Shown: positions 53,478 to 62,982 of the stretch, one piece after another
Layout of the letters: each line of letters starts with the position of its first letter
Numbering within the stretch: the first letter of the stretch is position 1
Source of the DNA: Paenibacillus allorhizosphaerae
GTDB taxonomy: Bacteria; Bacillota; Bacilli; Paenibacillales; NBRC-103111
Length of the DNA: 64,000 nt
Assembly: GCF_910594985.1 (NCBI RefSeq)
Contig: NZ_CAJVCE010000011.1
Coordinates: forward strand, 1-64,000
Direction: 5' to 3'
Program-made: the position numbers and the translations under genes
Notes under the pieces: model-generated
Told to the model about the DNA's origin: nothing
Database searches by the model: none
What the model saw: only the letters and a program-made list of their open reading frames with translations

Positions 53478-53591
53478 CGGAATCGTTCCTCCTTAATGCG
53501 TGCCAGTTCATCTTATTATGATTAGTATACCCAACTTCCCGAACAATTGTAAAGGACGGGAAAAGTGACAATTGTGCAAACTTTGGCGCGG

Positions 53592-53619
53592 TTGAAAAAG
53601 GACCTCATTGTGGTATACT
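53592..53619 (+). promoter_or_regulatory. trxA promoter
   Basis: TTGAAA (53592-53597) and TATACT (53614-53619) with a 16-base spacer, 45 bases before the trxA start. Confidence 0.65.
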
Positions 53620-53664
53620 TTACATGTTGACTCTTATTATTCGTCAAAAAAGGAGATATGAATC

Positions 53665-53982
53665 ATGGCTATCGTAAACGTAACTGACCAATCCTTCACG
53701 AATGAAGTGGAAGGCTCCGGTACGGTTCTTGTAGATTTCTGGGCACCTTGGTGCGGTCCTTGCAAAATGATCGCTCCGGTGCTGGAAGAGCTTGATAAAG
53801 AAGTAGGCGACAATTTGAAAATCGCGAAAGTGAACGTGGACGACAATCCGGAGTCCGCTTCCCGTTTCGGCGTAATGAGCATTCCGACGCTGATCGTGTT
53901 CAAAGACGGCCAGCCGGTGGACAAAGTGGTGGGCTTCCAGTCCAAAGACGCGCTCAAAAACGTAATCGGCCGCCATCAGTAA
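53665..53982 (+). CDS. trxA: Thioredoxin TrxA
   Basis: 105 residues, classical thioredoxin: DFWAPWCGPCKMIAPVLEEL with the CGPC redox pair, conserved cis-Pro in MSIPTLIVFKDG, and Gly near the C-terminus. The major cytosolic disulphide reductant. ATG after AAAGGAGAT. The four hairpin repeats lie between its stop and its terminator. Confidence 0.95.
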   Translation: MAIVNVTDQSFTNEVEGSGTVLVDFWAPWCGPCKMIAPVLEELDKEVGDNLKIAKVNVDDNPESASRFGVMSIPTLIVFKDGQPVDKVVGFQSKDALKNVIGRHQ

Positions 53983-53987
53983 TGTGG

Positions 53988-54170
53988 CGTGGCAACTGCC
54001 AACGTTACGTTGCAACGGTTGCAAAATGTTGACAACCGGCAATGCTAATCGTACATTGCAAGAGTTGCAAATTTGTTGACAACCGGCAACGTCGTTCCTT
54101 CGTTGCAACGGTTGCAAATTTGTTTGACAACCGGCAACATTGTTCCTCCGTTGCAACGGCTGCAAATGGC
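53988..54170 (+). repeat. Four tandem ~47 bp hairpin repeats after trxA
   Basis: Units at 53988-54028 (divergent), 54029-54075, 54076-54123 and 54124-54170. The last three start with TTGACAACCGGCAA. Each folds as CAACCG/CGGTTG outer stem (extended by TTG and CAA around a bulged A) and GCAACG/CGTTGC inner stem. The inner stem changes to GCAATG/CATTGC in the second unit, keeping pairing. The outer stem differs from the asnB array by a T-A to C-G exchange on both sides. Followed directly by the trxA terminator. Confidence 0.85.
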
Positions 54171-54177
54171 AGATGAG

Positions 54178-54218
54178 AAAAAGCTCTTTTTCTGGTATTC
54201 TGGAAAAAGAGCTTTTTT
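54178..54218 (+). terminator. Terminator of trxA plus repeat array
   Basis: Perfect stem AAAAAGCTCTTTTTC/GAAAAAGAGCTTTTT followed by further T; ends 28 bases before uvrC. Confidence 0.9.
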
Positions 54219-54245
54219 GTCGCGGAAGGGGAGGGGAGAAGCCGC

Positions 54246-56390
54246 ATGTCTATTTTCGAAGGGGATAACGAACGGAAGAAACGGCTGGAAGCGATCAAGA
54301 CGAAGCTGTCGCTTGTGCCGGAGCAGCCCGGCTGCTATTTGATGAAAAACCGCGAGGGAACCATCATTTATGTCGGTAAAGCCAAAGTGCTGCGCAACCG
54401 GCTCCGGTCTTATTTTACCGGAAGCCATACGGCCAAGACGCAGCATCTCGTTAGCGAGATCGTCGACTTTGAATATATCGTTACAGCCAGCAACGTCGAG
54501 GCGCTTATTTTGGAATGCAATTTGATCAAAAAGCATCATCCGCGCTATAACGTGCTGCTGAAAGACGACAAGTCGTTCCCGTACATTAAAATTACGAATG
54601 AAACGCACCCCCGGTTGGAAGTGACCCGCAGGGTGTTTAAAGATAAGGCGAAATATTTCGGTCCTTACCCGAACGCTTTCGCCGCGCAGCAAACGAAGAA
54701 GCTGCTCGACCGGCTGTACCCGCTCCGAAAATGCAAGACGCTGCCGGACCGCGTATGCTTGTACTATCATTTGGGCCAATGCGTCGCTCCTTGCGAGTAT
54801 GAAGTGGAGCGGGAGACGTACGATAAAATGGTGCAGGAGATCAGCCGGTTTCTGAACGGCGGACACGATGAGATCAAGCAGGACCTGACGCGTAAAATGC
54901 AAGAGGCCGCGGAAGAACTGAACTTCGAGCGCGCCAAAGAGTTCCGCGATCAGATTGTCCATATCGACGCCGTGATGGAGAAGCAAAAAATCAATACGTC
55001 GGACATCGTCGATCGCGACGTTTTCGGCTTTGCCGTGGAAAAAGGGTGGATGTGCGTGCAAATATTGTACATGCGCCAAGGCAAGCTGATCGAACGCAAA
55101 GCAACGATGTTCCCGTATTACGGCGAGGCGTACGAAGATTTCCTGACGTTCGTCACGCAATATTATAGCGATAACCCGGCACTGCCGAAAGAAATCTTCA
55201 TGCCTGCGGGCGAACAGGACACGGCTGCGACCACTGCTGATTTCACGGGAGATCAAGCGAGCGGCTTGGGGGAGATCGCGGCGGGTGAGGGCAAGGTAGA
55301 ACGCATGGATGCGGCGGATGATGGACGCAAGGCAGGCAGCGGGACGGATATTGCCGCGGAGCAGAACACGGTGAGCGATACGTTGGAAATGCAAGCGGAC
55401 ATTTTGTCGGAAGCGGTAGCAGAAGACGATGCCGGCAAGCCGTCCGAGGCGAAAGCGGATGTCAAAGAAGCGCTAGAGAGCTGGCTGAAGGTGAAAGTGC
55501 ATTTCCCGCGACGAGGTTTGAAAAAAAATATGGTAGGGATGGCCTGCGACAATGCGCGGGTGGCGTTGGAGGAGAAATTCCGCCTCATTGAGCGGGATGA
55601 GGAACGGACGATCAACGCCGTAGAAAACTTGGGCGAATGGCTCGGGATCGGCACCGTTCATCGGATCGAGGCGTTCGATAACTCCAACATTCAAGGCTCG
55701 TCCCCGGTCTCGGCCATGGTCGTATTTACGGACGGCAAGCCGGACCGGAAGGAATACCGCAAATACAAGATTCGTACCGTAAAAGGGCCGGACGACTATG
55801 AGACGATGCGCGAGGTTGTACGCCGAAGGTACGAGCGCGTCTTGAAGGAAGGGCTGCCGATGCCCGATCTTGTCGTCATCGACGGAGGCCGGGGACAAAT
55901 TTCCGCAGCGGTCGACGTGCTGGAGAACGAGCTTGGCCTGTATATTCCCGTTTGCGGCTTGGTGAAAGACGCGAAGCATAAGACGGCGCAGCTGATGATC
56001 GGAGATCCGGCGGAAGTCGTGCCGATTCGGCGGGACAGCCAGGAATTTTATTTGCTGCAGCGCATTCAGGAAGAGGTTCACCGCTTCGCCATCACGTTTC
56101 ATCGGGAGACGCGCGGCAAATCAATGACAATTTCCTTGCTCGATTCCATTCCGGGCATCGGAGAGAAACGCCGCAAGGCGCTGCTTAAGCATTTCGGCTC
56201 GCTGAAAAAAATAAAAGAGGCTGCAGTCGAAGACTTTAAGCCTCTTGGCATCGGAGAAAAGCTGGCTTCGCAAATATTGCAGGCTTTAACGTCTCCGAAT
56301 CCGGATCAGCCGGAAGGTGCAGCGGATCAAACGGAAAACGATACGGTTTCGGACGGAGAAGCCGTGGAAACGTTAGAGGCAGACGTGTAA
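54246..56390 (+). CDS. uvrC: Excinuclease ABC subunit C, enlarged
   Basis: 714 residues. The N-terminal GIY-YIG nuclease ([19 protein letters not shown]), UVR domain (residues ~200-236, [15 protein letters not shown]), RNase-H-like nuclease ([21 protein letters not shown]) and terminal HhH pair ([18 protein letters not shown]) are intact. Incises DNA on both sides of lesions with UvrAB. Typical UvrC is about 600 residues; here an acidic, Ala/Asp/Glu-rich insertion of ~80 residues (about 324-402) precedes the second nuclease domain, and a ~35-residue acidic tail ends the protein. ATG after GGGAGGGGAG. Confidence 0.95.
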   Translation: MSIFEGDNERKKRLEAIKTKLSLVPEQPGCYLMKNREGTIIYVGKAKVLRNRLRSYFTGSHTAKTQHLVSEIVDFEYIVTASNVEALILECNLIKKHHPRYNVLLKDDKSFPYIKITNETHPRLEVTRRVFKDKAKYFGPYPNAFAAQQTKKLLDRLYPLRKCKTLPDRVCLYYHLGQCVAPCEYEVERETYDKMVQEISRFLNGGHDEIKQDLTRKMQEAAEELNFERAKEFRDQIVHIDAVMEKQKINTSDIVDRDVFGFAVEKGWMCVQILYMRQGKLIERKATMFPYYGEAYEDFLTFVTQYYSDNPALPKEIFMPAGEQDTAATTADFTGDQASGLGEIAAGEGKVERMDAADDGRKAGSGTDIAAEQNTVSDTLEMQADILSEAVAEDDAGKPSEAKADVKEALESWLKVKVHFPRRGLKKNMVGMACDNARVALEEKFRLIERDEERTINAVENLGEWLGIGTVHRIEAFDNSNIQGSSPVSAMVVFTDGKPDRKEYRKYKIRTVKGPDDYETMREVVRRRYERVLKEGLPMPDLVVIDGGRGQISAAVDVLENELGLYIPVCGLVKDAKHKTAQLMIGDPAEVVPIRRDSQEFYLLQRIQEEVHRFAITFHRETRGKSMTISLLDSIPGIGEKRRKALLKHFGSLKKIKEAAVEDFKPLGIGEKLASQILQALTSPNPDQPEGAADQTENDTVSDGEAVETLEADV

Positions 56391-56418
56391 TACGTCTGCC
56401 TTTTTGTCGTGCATTTGG

Positions 56419-58041
56419 TTACCGCGGCACCGGCCGGTAACGGCCGCCTGAATAAGTGCGGTGCAGCCAAGATAGCAGCCAGCCGATGAGCGCCGGAACG
56501 GCCAAGTAAACTATGCCGGTCAGCACCTGCAGCGGCTCGCCCATGTACATGAGCGACAGCCCCATCAAAATGCTGTCCATGGCGGCATGGGCGAAAATAA
56601 CGGTGAGGAAGCCGTAGCGGAGGAAAGCCCATCCGAATATTAAGCCGATCACGGTTACTTCCACGAGCCGGGTATATACCGGATATATCGGATATTGCGT
56701 ATGACTTGCGGCCCAGATGACGCTCGGCAGCAGTACCGCCAGAAACCGGTTGCGTGTCAGTTTCAGGAACAGCGCGATGCCGAACAGCCTGTAAACCGCT
56801 TCTTCCGAGATCGCCGCGGCCCACGCCATCAGCGGGAATAAGGCGGGATATACCATGTTGTACACGGAATCGGCCGGGTCGCTGACAGCCCATACATCGA
56901 ATGCTTCCCCGGCGGTAAAAAGCATCACCTGCTGCAATCCGAGCAGAAATAAACAAAGCATATAGCCGCGAATCATGGCCGTTCGCACATGATCTCCGAA
57001 TATTTGATCCTTCCATACGGGCCATGCGCTCCATCCATGGTCCAGCCACATATGCCGGCCCGCGGAAAGCGTGAAATACGTCGATAACCCCATCAAGAAC
57101 ACGAATATGTTGACAAACCACAAGTAGAATATGGCGCCCGCTTCCGTCGGTCCGCTGCCGTGGGTTGTCCGGAATGCAGGCATCATGTTGAAATTGTTGA
57201 CGATGTACACGGCGAGAAAGAGAAGAGTTAATATAAGGCCTTTGGAAAATCCGATTTCTTTGCGGTAGCGAATGACGATCCAAATCGCCACTATCGTCAT
57301 CATGAGCGATACGAGCATGCTGATGCGGGTCATGAGCGCAGACTTGTCGTCTTGGGCATTTTTCCATTCGCCGTACGAGCCGGGAATCGAAAAGGCGGGA
57401 CGAAATGCTGTCGTCTGGCCGCTTTCGACCTTCATCACGAGTGCCAGCTTTGCATCCCCGATGGATTCCGATTTGCTCTTGAACATAAATGAACCGTTAG
57501 CGGAACTGTCTTGTTCCACCACAAAAGCCGCCGGGTTATAGCCCATCTCGGCTATCGTTTGTTCCAGCAGCTTGGTCAAGTTCGTCTCGGACGGGCTCAC
57601 GCTGTTGGTTTTCGCCGCCGCGGGCTTGTTCCGCTCAAAGCCGATCACGGCTAGCGTGTTGTAGTTTACCGCAATAAAATAGTTCATGCCGGACGCGCGA
57701 TCGTTAATTTCGACTTCATAGTAGTCGAGCGGGAAGCGTTTGCCGTATTTTTTTAAGTAATCGTCGTACAAATGCTCTTTCTGCAAATAACCGCTCCGCG
57801 TCGTGTACGATTGATACAGCGTGCTTGTCTCGACGTCGCTCGAAAGCCGGAACCGGCTTTCCGCAAACTTCAATGCGGCGTCGGCTGCCTGCTGCTTCGT
57901 CACGGACGGCTTGTCAATGTTATTCTCGTCGAGCCGGTCGGCGCCCTCCATGAAAGGGGATATGAATATAACGCCCAAGTACATGATCAAACCGAGGACA
58001 GCGAGCAGCAGCAGCGAGGGTTCGGACCGTTTTCTCTGCAT
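56419..58041 (-). CDS. CPBP family intramembrane metalloprotease
   Basis: 540 residues. One N-terminal anchor (15-35), a ~190-residue extracellular domain, then about eight membrane helices. The CPBP (Abi/CaaX protease) motifs are in the C-terminal part: SEEAVYR (EExxxR), WAASHTQYP and FAHAAMD, which supply the metal ligands. Members cleave or process membrane proteins, sometimes in bacteriocin immunity. The large extracellular domain is unusual for the family. ATG at 58041 chosen (GAAGGAG 6 bases upstream). Convergent with uvrC. Confidence 0.88.
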   Translation of the reverse strand: MQRKRSEPSLLLLAVLGLIMYLGVIFISPFMEGADRLDENNIDKPSVTKQQAADAALKFAESRFRLSSDVETSTLYQSYTTRSGYLQKEHLYDDYLKKYGKRFPLDYYEVEINDRASGMNYFIAVNYNTLAVIGFERNKPAAAKTNSVSPSETNLTKLLEQTIAEMGYNPAAFVVEQDSSANGSFMFKSKSESIGDAKLALVMKVESGQTTAFRPAFSIPGSYGEWKNAQDDKSALMTRISMLVSLMMTIVAIWIVIRYRKEIGFSKGLILTLLFLAVYIVNNFNMMPAFRTTHGSGPTEAGAIFYLWFVNIFVFLMGLSTYFTLSAGRHMWLDHGWSAWPVWKDQIFGDHVRTAMIRGYMLCLFLLGLQQVMLFTAGEAFDVWAVSDPADSVYNMVYPALFPLMAWAAAISEEAVYRLFGIALFLKLTRNRFLAVLLPSVIWAASHTQYPIYPVYTRLVEVTVIGLIFGWAFLRYGFLTVIFAHAAMDSILMGLSLMYMGEPLQVLTGIVYLAVPALIGWLLSWLHRTYSGGRYRPVPR

Positions 58042-58278
58042 GGGGGGCTCCTTCTCCATTTTTATTGAATTATTTCATTATATTCATTAAACGTAGCATA
58101 CATGCGCCGCGGAATTCCAATGAATTCGCGAGTGTGACGAGGATAATCGAAGCAAAGCGAAGCGCCGTATCTAATGGAGCGCTTACATTTCGTTAATATT
58201 CCTTTAATCCTGTACATTTCACTCATTTACGACTTTGTACTTCTCGCTAAACACGATTATAATTCATATCAATTGAAT
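58042..58278. other. Intergenic region holding divergent promoters
   Basis: Between the CPBP protease start and the riboswitch. AT-rich with no gene; the promoter of the ktr transcript must lie here or just upstream of 58279. Confidence 0.4.
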
Positions 58279-58402
58279 AAAGCCGAATTTCTTAACGAAA
58301 ACGGGGGAACCATGAGTTTAGGGGTGAATTCAGCGAAGCCGCTTCAGGCCGCTGATAGGGTGACTGTACATCCGAATCCGTCAGCTAACCTCGTAGGCTT
58401 AC
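58279..58402 (+). ncRNA. c-di-AMP (ydaO/yuaA-type) riboswitch aptamer
   Basis: The conserved strings occur in order: AAGCCGAAT (P1 5' side), ACGGGGGAACC, GGGGTGAATT, GATAGGGTGACT, ATCCGAATCCGTCAGCTAACCTC and GTAGGCTT (P1 3' side pairing with AAGCC). These are the hallmark elements of the ydaO class, which shuts off gene expression when c-di-AMP is high. It precedes a K+ uptake operon, a known c-di-AMP target. Confidence 0.9.
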
Positions 58403-58490
58403 GTTGCAATTGGCGAGGTGTGCACGCCGATGCCGTTGCAACTTTTACAGGAACCTGAAAAGACGACATTGGGTTTCCAGTGTCTTTTTT
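58402..58490 (+). terminator. Riboswitch expression platform with terminator
   Basis: GTTGCAA (from 58403) can pair with TTGCAAC (58434-58440). Then ACATTGG-GTTT-CCAGTGT with flanking AAAAG/CTTTT (58457-58490) and a T run forms an intrinsic terminator about 30 bases before the ktrB start. Confidence 0.8.
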
Positions 58491-58520
58491 ATTGCCCGAA
58501 AATCAGAGTCGAGGTGCAAC

Positions 58521-59873
58521 ATGAACGCTCCGGCAAAAAAATTTGAGCTGACGCCCCCGCAAATCCTAGTCATCGGTTTTGCGGCGATCATCCTGACGGG
58601 GGCGGTGCTGCTGTCGCTCCCCATCGCATCGGCAAGCGGAACGCCGCTGCGTTTTCTGGATGCGCTCTTCACGGCGACGTCGGCGACTTGTGTGACCGGT
58701 CTGGTGGTTGTGGATACAGGAACGTTTTTCTCCAAGTTCGGGCAGGTCGTCATTATTTTATTGATCCAAGTAGGCGGTCTTGGATTCATGACCATGTCGA
58801 CGCTGTTCGCTTTCATGCTGAAGAAACGAATTTCGCTCAAGGAACGGCTCATCTTGCAGGAAGCGATGAACCAGGGAAGCATGGAAGGCATCGTCCGGTT
58901 AATCCGGAAAGTCATCCGCTATTCATTGACCATTGAATTTATCGCCGCCGTCGTCTTCTCGATTCGATGGTCGATCGATCTTGGTCCCGCCAAGGGTATC
59001 TACTTCGGCATATTTCACGCCATTTCTTTTTTCAACAACGCCGGGTTTGACTTATTCGGCTCTGTTACCGGCCCTTTCAGCAGCCTGACGTATTACGCCG
59101 ATGATTTTATCGTTAACTTCGTAGCGATGGCATTGATCGTGTTGGGCGGCATCGGTTTTGTCGTCATCTCGGATTTGCTGGAGTTCAAGCGGAACAAACG
59201 GCTTTCGCTCCATTCCAAAGTTGTGCTGAGCGCAACGGGCATTTTGATTCTCGTCGGGGCTATAGTCATCTTCGTCTTTGAATTTTCCAACACGAAGACG
59301 GTCGGCTCGCTCAACTGGTACGGAAAGCTGCTCGCATCGTTTACGCAATCGGTTTCTCCGCGTACGGCGGGGGTCAACACGGTTGACCTCGCCAGCTTGC
59401 GGCAGGCGACGCAGTTCTTCATCATTATCCTGATGTTCATCGGCGCTTCGCCGGGTTCTACCGGGGGCGGAATCAAGACAACGACCTTCTCGGTGCTGAT
59501 CGGCGCGATGATCGCGATGATCCGCGGCAAGGAAGACATCGTATTTTTCCATTATCGCTTTGGCAAAGACCGCATCTTGAAGGCGATTACGCTTACGATG
59601 ATCGCGCTGTTCCTCGTCATTACGGTAACGATGCTGTTGTCGACGACGGAGGATCATTCGTTTCTGGTCATCTTGTTTGAGGTCACTTCCGCTTTCGGCA
59701 CCGTCGGTTTGTCGCTCGGGCTGACGCCGGACTTAAGCGATTTCGGCAGAGTATTGATTGCCCTAACGATGTTTGCCGGTCGTCTTGGTCCGCTGACGCT
59801 TGCTTATGCGCTCGGTCCGAAGGTGGAGAAAGAATTATACAGGTATCCCGAAGGAAAAATTACGATTGGATAG
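58521..59873 (+). CDS. ktrB: KtrB-type potassium uptake channel subunit
   Basis: 450 residues, Trk/Ktr/HKT family with four M1-P-M2 repeats. Filter-region glycines can be seen: TSATCVTGLVVVDTG (repeat 1), FNNAGFDLFG (2), SVSPRTAGVNTVD (3) and TSAFGTVGLSLG (4). It imports K+ (with Na+ in some members) across the membrane. ATG follows GAGGTG; the longer frame from 58404 overlaps the terminator and is not coding. Preceded by a c-di-AMP riboswitch and followed 15 bases later by ktrA. Confidence 0.93.
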   Translation: MNAPAKKFELTPPQILVIGFAAIILTGAVLLSLPIASASGTPLRFLDALFTATSATCVTGLVVVDTGTFFSKFGQVVIILLIQVGGLGFMTMSTLFAFMLKKRISLKERLILQEAMNQGSMEGIVRLIRKVIRYSLTIEFIAAVVFSIRWSIDLGPAKGIYFGIFHAISFFNNAGFDLFGSVTGPFSSLTYYADDFIVNFVAMALIVLGGIGFVVISDLLEFKRNKRLSLHSKVVLSATGILILVGAIVIFVFEFSNTKTVGSLNWYGKLLASFTQSVSPRTAGVNTVDLASLRQATQFFIIILMFIGASPGSTGGGIKTTTFSVLIGAMIAMIRGKEDIVFFHYRFGKDRILKAITLTMIALFLVITVTMLLSTTEDHSFLVILFEVTSAFGTVGLSLGLTPDLSDFGRVLIALTMFAGRLGPLTLAYALGPKVEKELYRYPEGKITIG

Positions 59874-59888
59874 GGGAAAAGAGAAATT

Positions 59889-60551
59889 ATGAAACGTGGT
59901 CAGTACGCGGTCATCGGATTAGGAAGATTCGGCTCGAGTTTGGCGAAGGAGCTCGTCGATCTGGGGTATGAGGTGCTTGGCATCGATCGGGACGAAGAAT
60001 CCGTTGATGAGATGAGCGATCAGCTCACGCATGCGGTCGTGGCCGATGCCACCGATGAAGAGGTAATCCGCTCACTCGGCATCCGCAATTTCGATTGCGC
60101 CGTTGTCGCCATCGGCGACGATATGCAGGCTAGCATTTTGACGGCCATCTTGCTGAAAGATATCGGCGTCAAAACGGTTGTGGCGAAGGCGCTATCGGAG
60201 CTGCACGGCAAAGTGCTGACGAAGGTGGGGGTTGACCGCGTGATTTATCCGGAGCGGGATATGGGGATTCGCGTAGCGCATCAGTTGGTATCGCCCAACC
60301 TGCTTGATTATATCGAGCTTTCGAACGAATATTCCATCGCTGAGATATCCGTTCCGAAGCGGCTGTCCGGCCGGTCGCTCGAAGATTTGAATCCGAGGGC
60401 GCGGTACGGCTGCAGCGTTGTAGCCATTAATAAGAAGAGCGGGGTTATAATTGCTCCGACCGCCAGTGATATTGTGGAAGAAAAAGATGTGATGGTCATT
60501 ATCGGGACGAATGATCAAATCGAATCGTTCGAGCATGAAGTGAACCGTTAG
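59889..60551 (+). CDS. ktrA: KtrA/KtrC-type RCK regulatory subunit
   Basis: 220 residues. RCK_N domain with nucleotide motif GLGRFGSSLAKEL and acidic end VLGIDRDEE, then the RCK_C domain from about residue 135 (YSIAEISVPKRLSGRSL). A cytosolic octameric ring that gates KtrB in response to ATP/ADP; RCK_C domains of this type also bind c-di-AMP, so the second messenger may act on both RNA and protein. Start after GGGGAAAAG. Confidence 0.92.
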   Translation: MKRGQYAVIGLGRFGSSLAKELVDLGYEVLGIDRDEESVDEMSDQLTHAVVADATDEEVIRSLGIRNFDCAVVAIGDDMQASILTAILLKDIGVKTVVAKALSELHGKVLTKVGVDRVIYPERDMGIRVAHQLVSPNLLDYIELSNEYSIAEISVPKRLSGRSLEDLNPRARYGCSVVAINKKSGVIIAPTASDIVEEKDVMVIIGTNDQIESFEHEVNR

Positions 60552-60654
60552 TCTGTAATGATAAACGGGCTATTCAAAAGCGATCCCAGATGACTGATTC
60601 CTCGGGTTACTAACTAACTATTCGACGGATGCTTCTTAATTGGAGGACTAGCTC

Positions 60655-61902
60655 ATGGAAAACGGAGCGCAACTGGATCATGTTCTGTTTTTGATCGTTA
60701 TTATACTTACGATGGGCATGTTATTCGGGAAAGTGGCGGGCTGGCTGAAATTGCCGGACGTCGCTCTTTTTTTGGTCGCGGGCATGCTGATCGGCCCGGG
60801 CTTTCATCTGGTAAGCGAGTCCAGCGCTTCTTTTACGAACCAGTTCATACTTACCGTCGGGTCGACGCTCATTTTGTTCGACGGCGGGCGCAACATCCGT
60901 TTGTCCGGCCTGCGCAAAGTATGGATTACCGTATCGCTGCTGAGCGTGCCGGGGGTGCTGATCACATGCGCGGCCGTGTCGGTTGCGGCGCATTTCCTGC
61001 TCGGCTTGCCGATGATTTACGCGGTGCTGCTGGGCGCGATCATTTCCTCTACGGACCCGGCTACGTTGATTCCGGTGTTCAAGCAGGTGAAGATTCGCGA
61101 CAAAGTGCGCGAAACGGTGGAAAGCGAGTCCGCCTTTAACGATGCGACCGGGTCGATCTTGACGTTCTCGGTGCTGGCCATCGTTATGGGAGGACAAGCA
61201 TTCTCTGTCTCGTCGGGAATCATCGAATTCTTGAAGACCGCGCTTGGGGGAATAGCGGTGGGAGTCATCGCCGGTTCGATCCTTGCGTTTGCCACGGCGC
61301 ATTTGAAACTCGGCTACTTGCGGGATTATGCGACGATCGCCCTGGTGGTAACGGCGCTGGGAACGTATTGGCTGGGAGATGCTCTGCATGTGAGCGGCTT
61401 TATGGCGACCTTCGCCGCGGGACTGATCTGGGGCAATGTCGATTTGTTCAAGCTCGACTTGAATGACAAGCTGCATGAGATGGCGCACTTCACGGAAAAT
61501 ACGACCGTATTGATGCGCATGCTGATCTTTATTTTGCTCGGCAGCCAGGTGAACTTCACGGTCATTCTCGATCATCTGTGGCCAAGTCTCGGCGTCATTG
61601 CCGTATTCATGTTCATTGCCCGGCCGCTCACCGTACTGGCTTCGGCGCTGCCCGACCGAAAGGCGGACTGGAAGTGGAACGAGATCGTGTTCATGTTCTG
61701 GGTGAGGGAAACCGGCGTCATTCCGGCGGCTTTGTCCGGCATGGTCGCAGGGCTCGGCGTCAAATACGCCGATGTGATCGCCTCCGTTACGTTCCTCGCG
61801 GTGCTGCTCACGATATTGCTTCAAGCCGGGACGACCGCCGCGGTCGCCCGCAGGCTTGGGCTCGAGGAACGCAAACCCGCGGCCCGGCCGCGAACGAACT
61901 AA
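60655..61902 (+). CDS. Cation/proton antiporter, CPA1 NhaP-like
   Basis: 415 residues, about 12 helices. Core motifs SSTDPATLIPVFK and ESESAFNDATGSI carry the paired Asp of CPA1 antiporters (the ND motif). It exchanges Na+ or K+ for H+. No C-terminal TrkA domain. It lies 103 bases after ktrA on the same strand, likely in the same transcript, and would complement K+ uptake. ATG after TGGAGG. Confidence 0.88.
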   Translation: MENGAQLDHVLFLIVIILTMGMLFGKVAGWLKLPDVALFLVAGMLIGPGFHLVSESSASFTNQFILTVGSTLILFDGGRNIRLSGLRKVWITVSLLSVPGVLITCAAVSVAAHFLLGLPMIYAVLLGAIISSTDPATLIPVFKQVKIRDKVRETVESESAFNDATGSILTFSVLAIVMGGQAFSVSSGIIEFLKTALGGIAVGVIAGSILAFATAHLKLGYLRDYATIALVVTALGTYWLGDALHVSGFMATFAAGLIWGNVDLFKLDLNDKLHEMAHFTENTTVLMRMLIFILLGSQVNFTVILDHLWPSLGVIAVFMFIARPLTVLASALPDRKADWKWNEIVFMFWVRETGVIPAALSGMVAGLGVKYADVIASVTFLAVLLTILLQAGTTAAVARRLGLEERKPAARPRTN

Positions 61903-62804
61903 TCCACGCGAAAATCGGCTTGGTAATGATGCACCGCTTTGTCGATAAACTGCCGGATAGACGGCTCGTGGACGGCTTCTTCTGTGAACAGCAGGGAGGT
62001 CGTCCTTTTTGTTTGTTCCAGCTCCGCAATAAACCGGACCGTCAACTGGTTATTTTCCGTTAACGTATGCCGCAAGTAAGACTCGGGCAGCAGCGTCGCC
62101 GCTTCGCAGGTCGTTACGAGCCGCGTAATTGCCTCGAACGAGTCGATCTCCATCTTGACGTCAGGATGCACCGCGCAGCGGTGGAACATTTCGTCCATCA
62201 GCACCCGGTACCATGTTCCGCGCGAAAACAAGATCATCGGCAGCTCATGCAAGTCTTGTATTGTAAGCGTGCTTTTGTCGGCGAACGGATGCTTGACCGG
62301 CAGCACGAGGCAGAGATGATCGTTGAACAGCGGCACGCAGGTAAGTCCCGGCTCGCTGATGCTGGAGGCAACGAGGCCGATGTTCACCTTCTTCTCCTTG
62401 ACCAGCGGAACGATCTCGTGGGTCTTGCCGGTCACCGCCTTAATATCGGTTAGCGGGTATTCGCGCGTATAAATGGTAATCAAATCGGGAAGAGTGGATT
62501 GCAGGGTCGTCAAGCTTGCGCCGATCACGATGCTGGCCGGTGCCGTGTTCGCCTTGAAGCCTTGAAGCGCCTGATGAAGCTTGCGCTCCAGCCGTTTTTG
62601 CTCCAGGGCATGCTCGTAGCATATTTCTCCCGCTCGGGTAAGTTCCAGCCGTTTGCCTTTGCGCTTGAACAATTGTACGCCGAGCTCTTCCTCAAGCCGC
62701 ATGATTTTGCGAGACAGCGCCGGTTGGGAAATGTTCAGCAGCAGGGAAGCTTTATTCAGGCTTTGCTGTTCCACGACGGTCGCGAACACATCGATCAGTT
62801 CCAT
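61899..62804 (-). CDS. LysR-family transcriptional regulator
   Basis: 301 residues. N-terminal winged HTH (FATVVEQQSLNKASLLLNISQPALSRKIMRLEEELGVQLF) and a LysR substrate domain (VNIGLVASS, ILFSRGTWYR, LPESYLRHTL). Overlaps the antiporter end by 4 bases in convergent orientation and is divergent from sdhC, so it probably regulates the sdh operon and itself; CcpC, a LysR regulator of citrate-cycle genes, is a precedent. ATG chosen 8 bases after GAGGATG. Confidence 0.88.
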   Translation of the reverse strand: MELIDVFATVVEQQSLNKASLLLNISQPALSRKIMRLEEELGVQLFKRKGKRLELTRAGEICYEHALEQKRLERKLHQALQGFKANTAPASIVIGASLTTLQSTLPDLITIYTREYPLTDIKAVTGKTHEIVPLVKEKKVNIGLVASSISEPGLTCVPLFNDHLCLVLPVKHPFADKSTLTIQDLHELPMILFSRGTWYRVLMDEMFHRCAVHPDVKMEIDSFEAITRLVTTCEAATLLPESYLRHTLTENNQLTVRFIAELEQTKRTTSLLFTEEAVHEPSIRQFIDKAVHHYQADFRVD

Positions 62805-62840
62805 TACAAACACATCCTCTATGTCTCTATATGCACGTAA

Positions 62841-62880
62841 GTTATAAGCTATTATAAATAATAAGCACTTCCATTATAAG
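62841..62880. promoter_or_regulatory. Possible LysR-regulator binding region
   Basis: Three copies of TTATAAGC/AATAAGC (starting near 62842, 62859 and 62874) about 16 bases apart, and dyads such as ATAAT-N10-ATTAT, lie in the divergent region. The A/T dyad pattern resembles LysR-type and CcpC (ATAA-N7-TTAT) sites. Confidence 0.45.
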
Positions 62881-62982
62881 CGAAACAGGAGTAGTATGTA
62901 TATGTCACTCTTTGTTCACAAGTTTTGCCGATTCCTGCATAAAAGAATGTCGATTCATGGAAAATAGTCGTAGCGTTTTTGG

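Noticed and set aside
54045-55394. A 449-codon minus-strand frame opposite uvrC
   Set aside because: Antisense to the well-defined UvrC domains and running through the repeat array; no start signal.
58174-58458. A 94-codon frame before ktrB
   Set aside because: It runs through the c-di-AMP aptamer, whose conserved elements explain the sequence.
60721-61824. A 367-codon minus-strand frame opposite the antiporter
   Set aside because: Composition is dominated by Arg, His and Gln, as expected for the antisense of a membrane protein.
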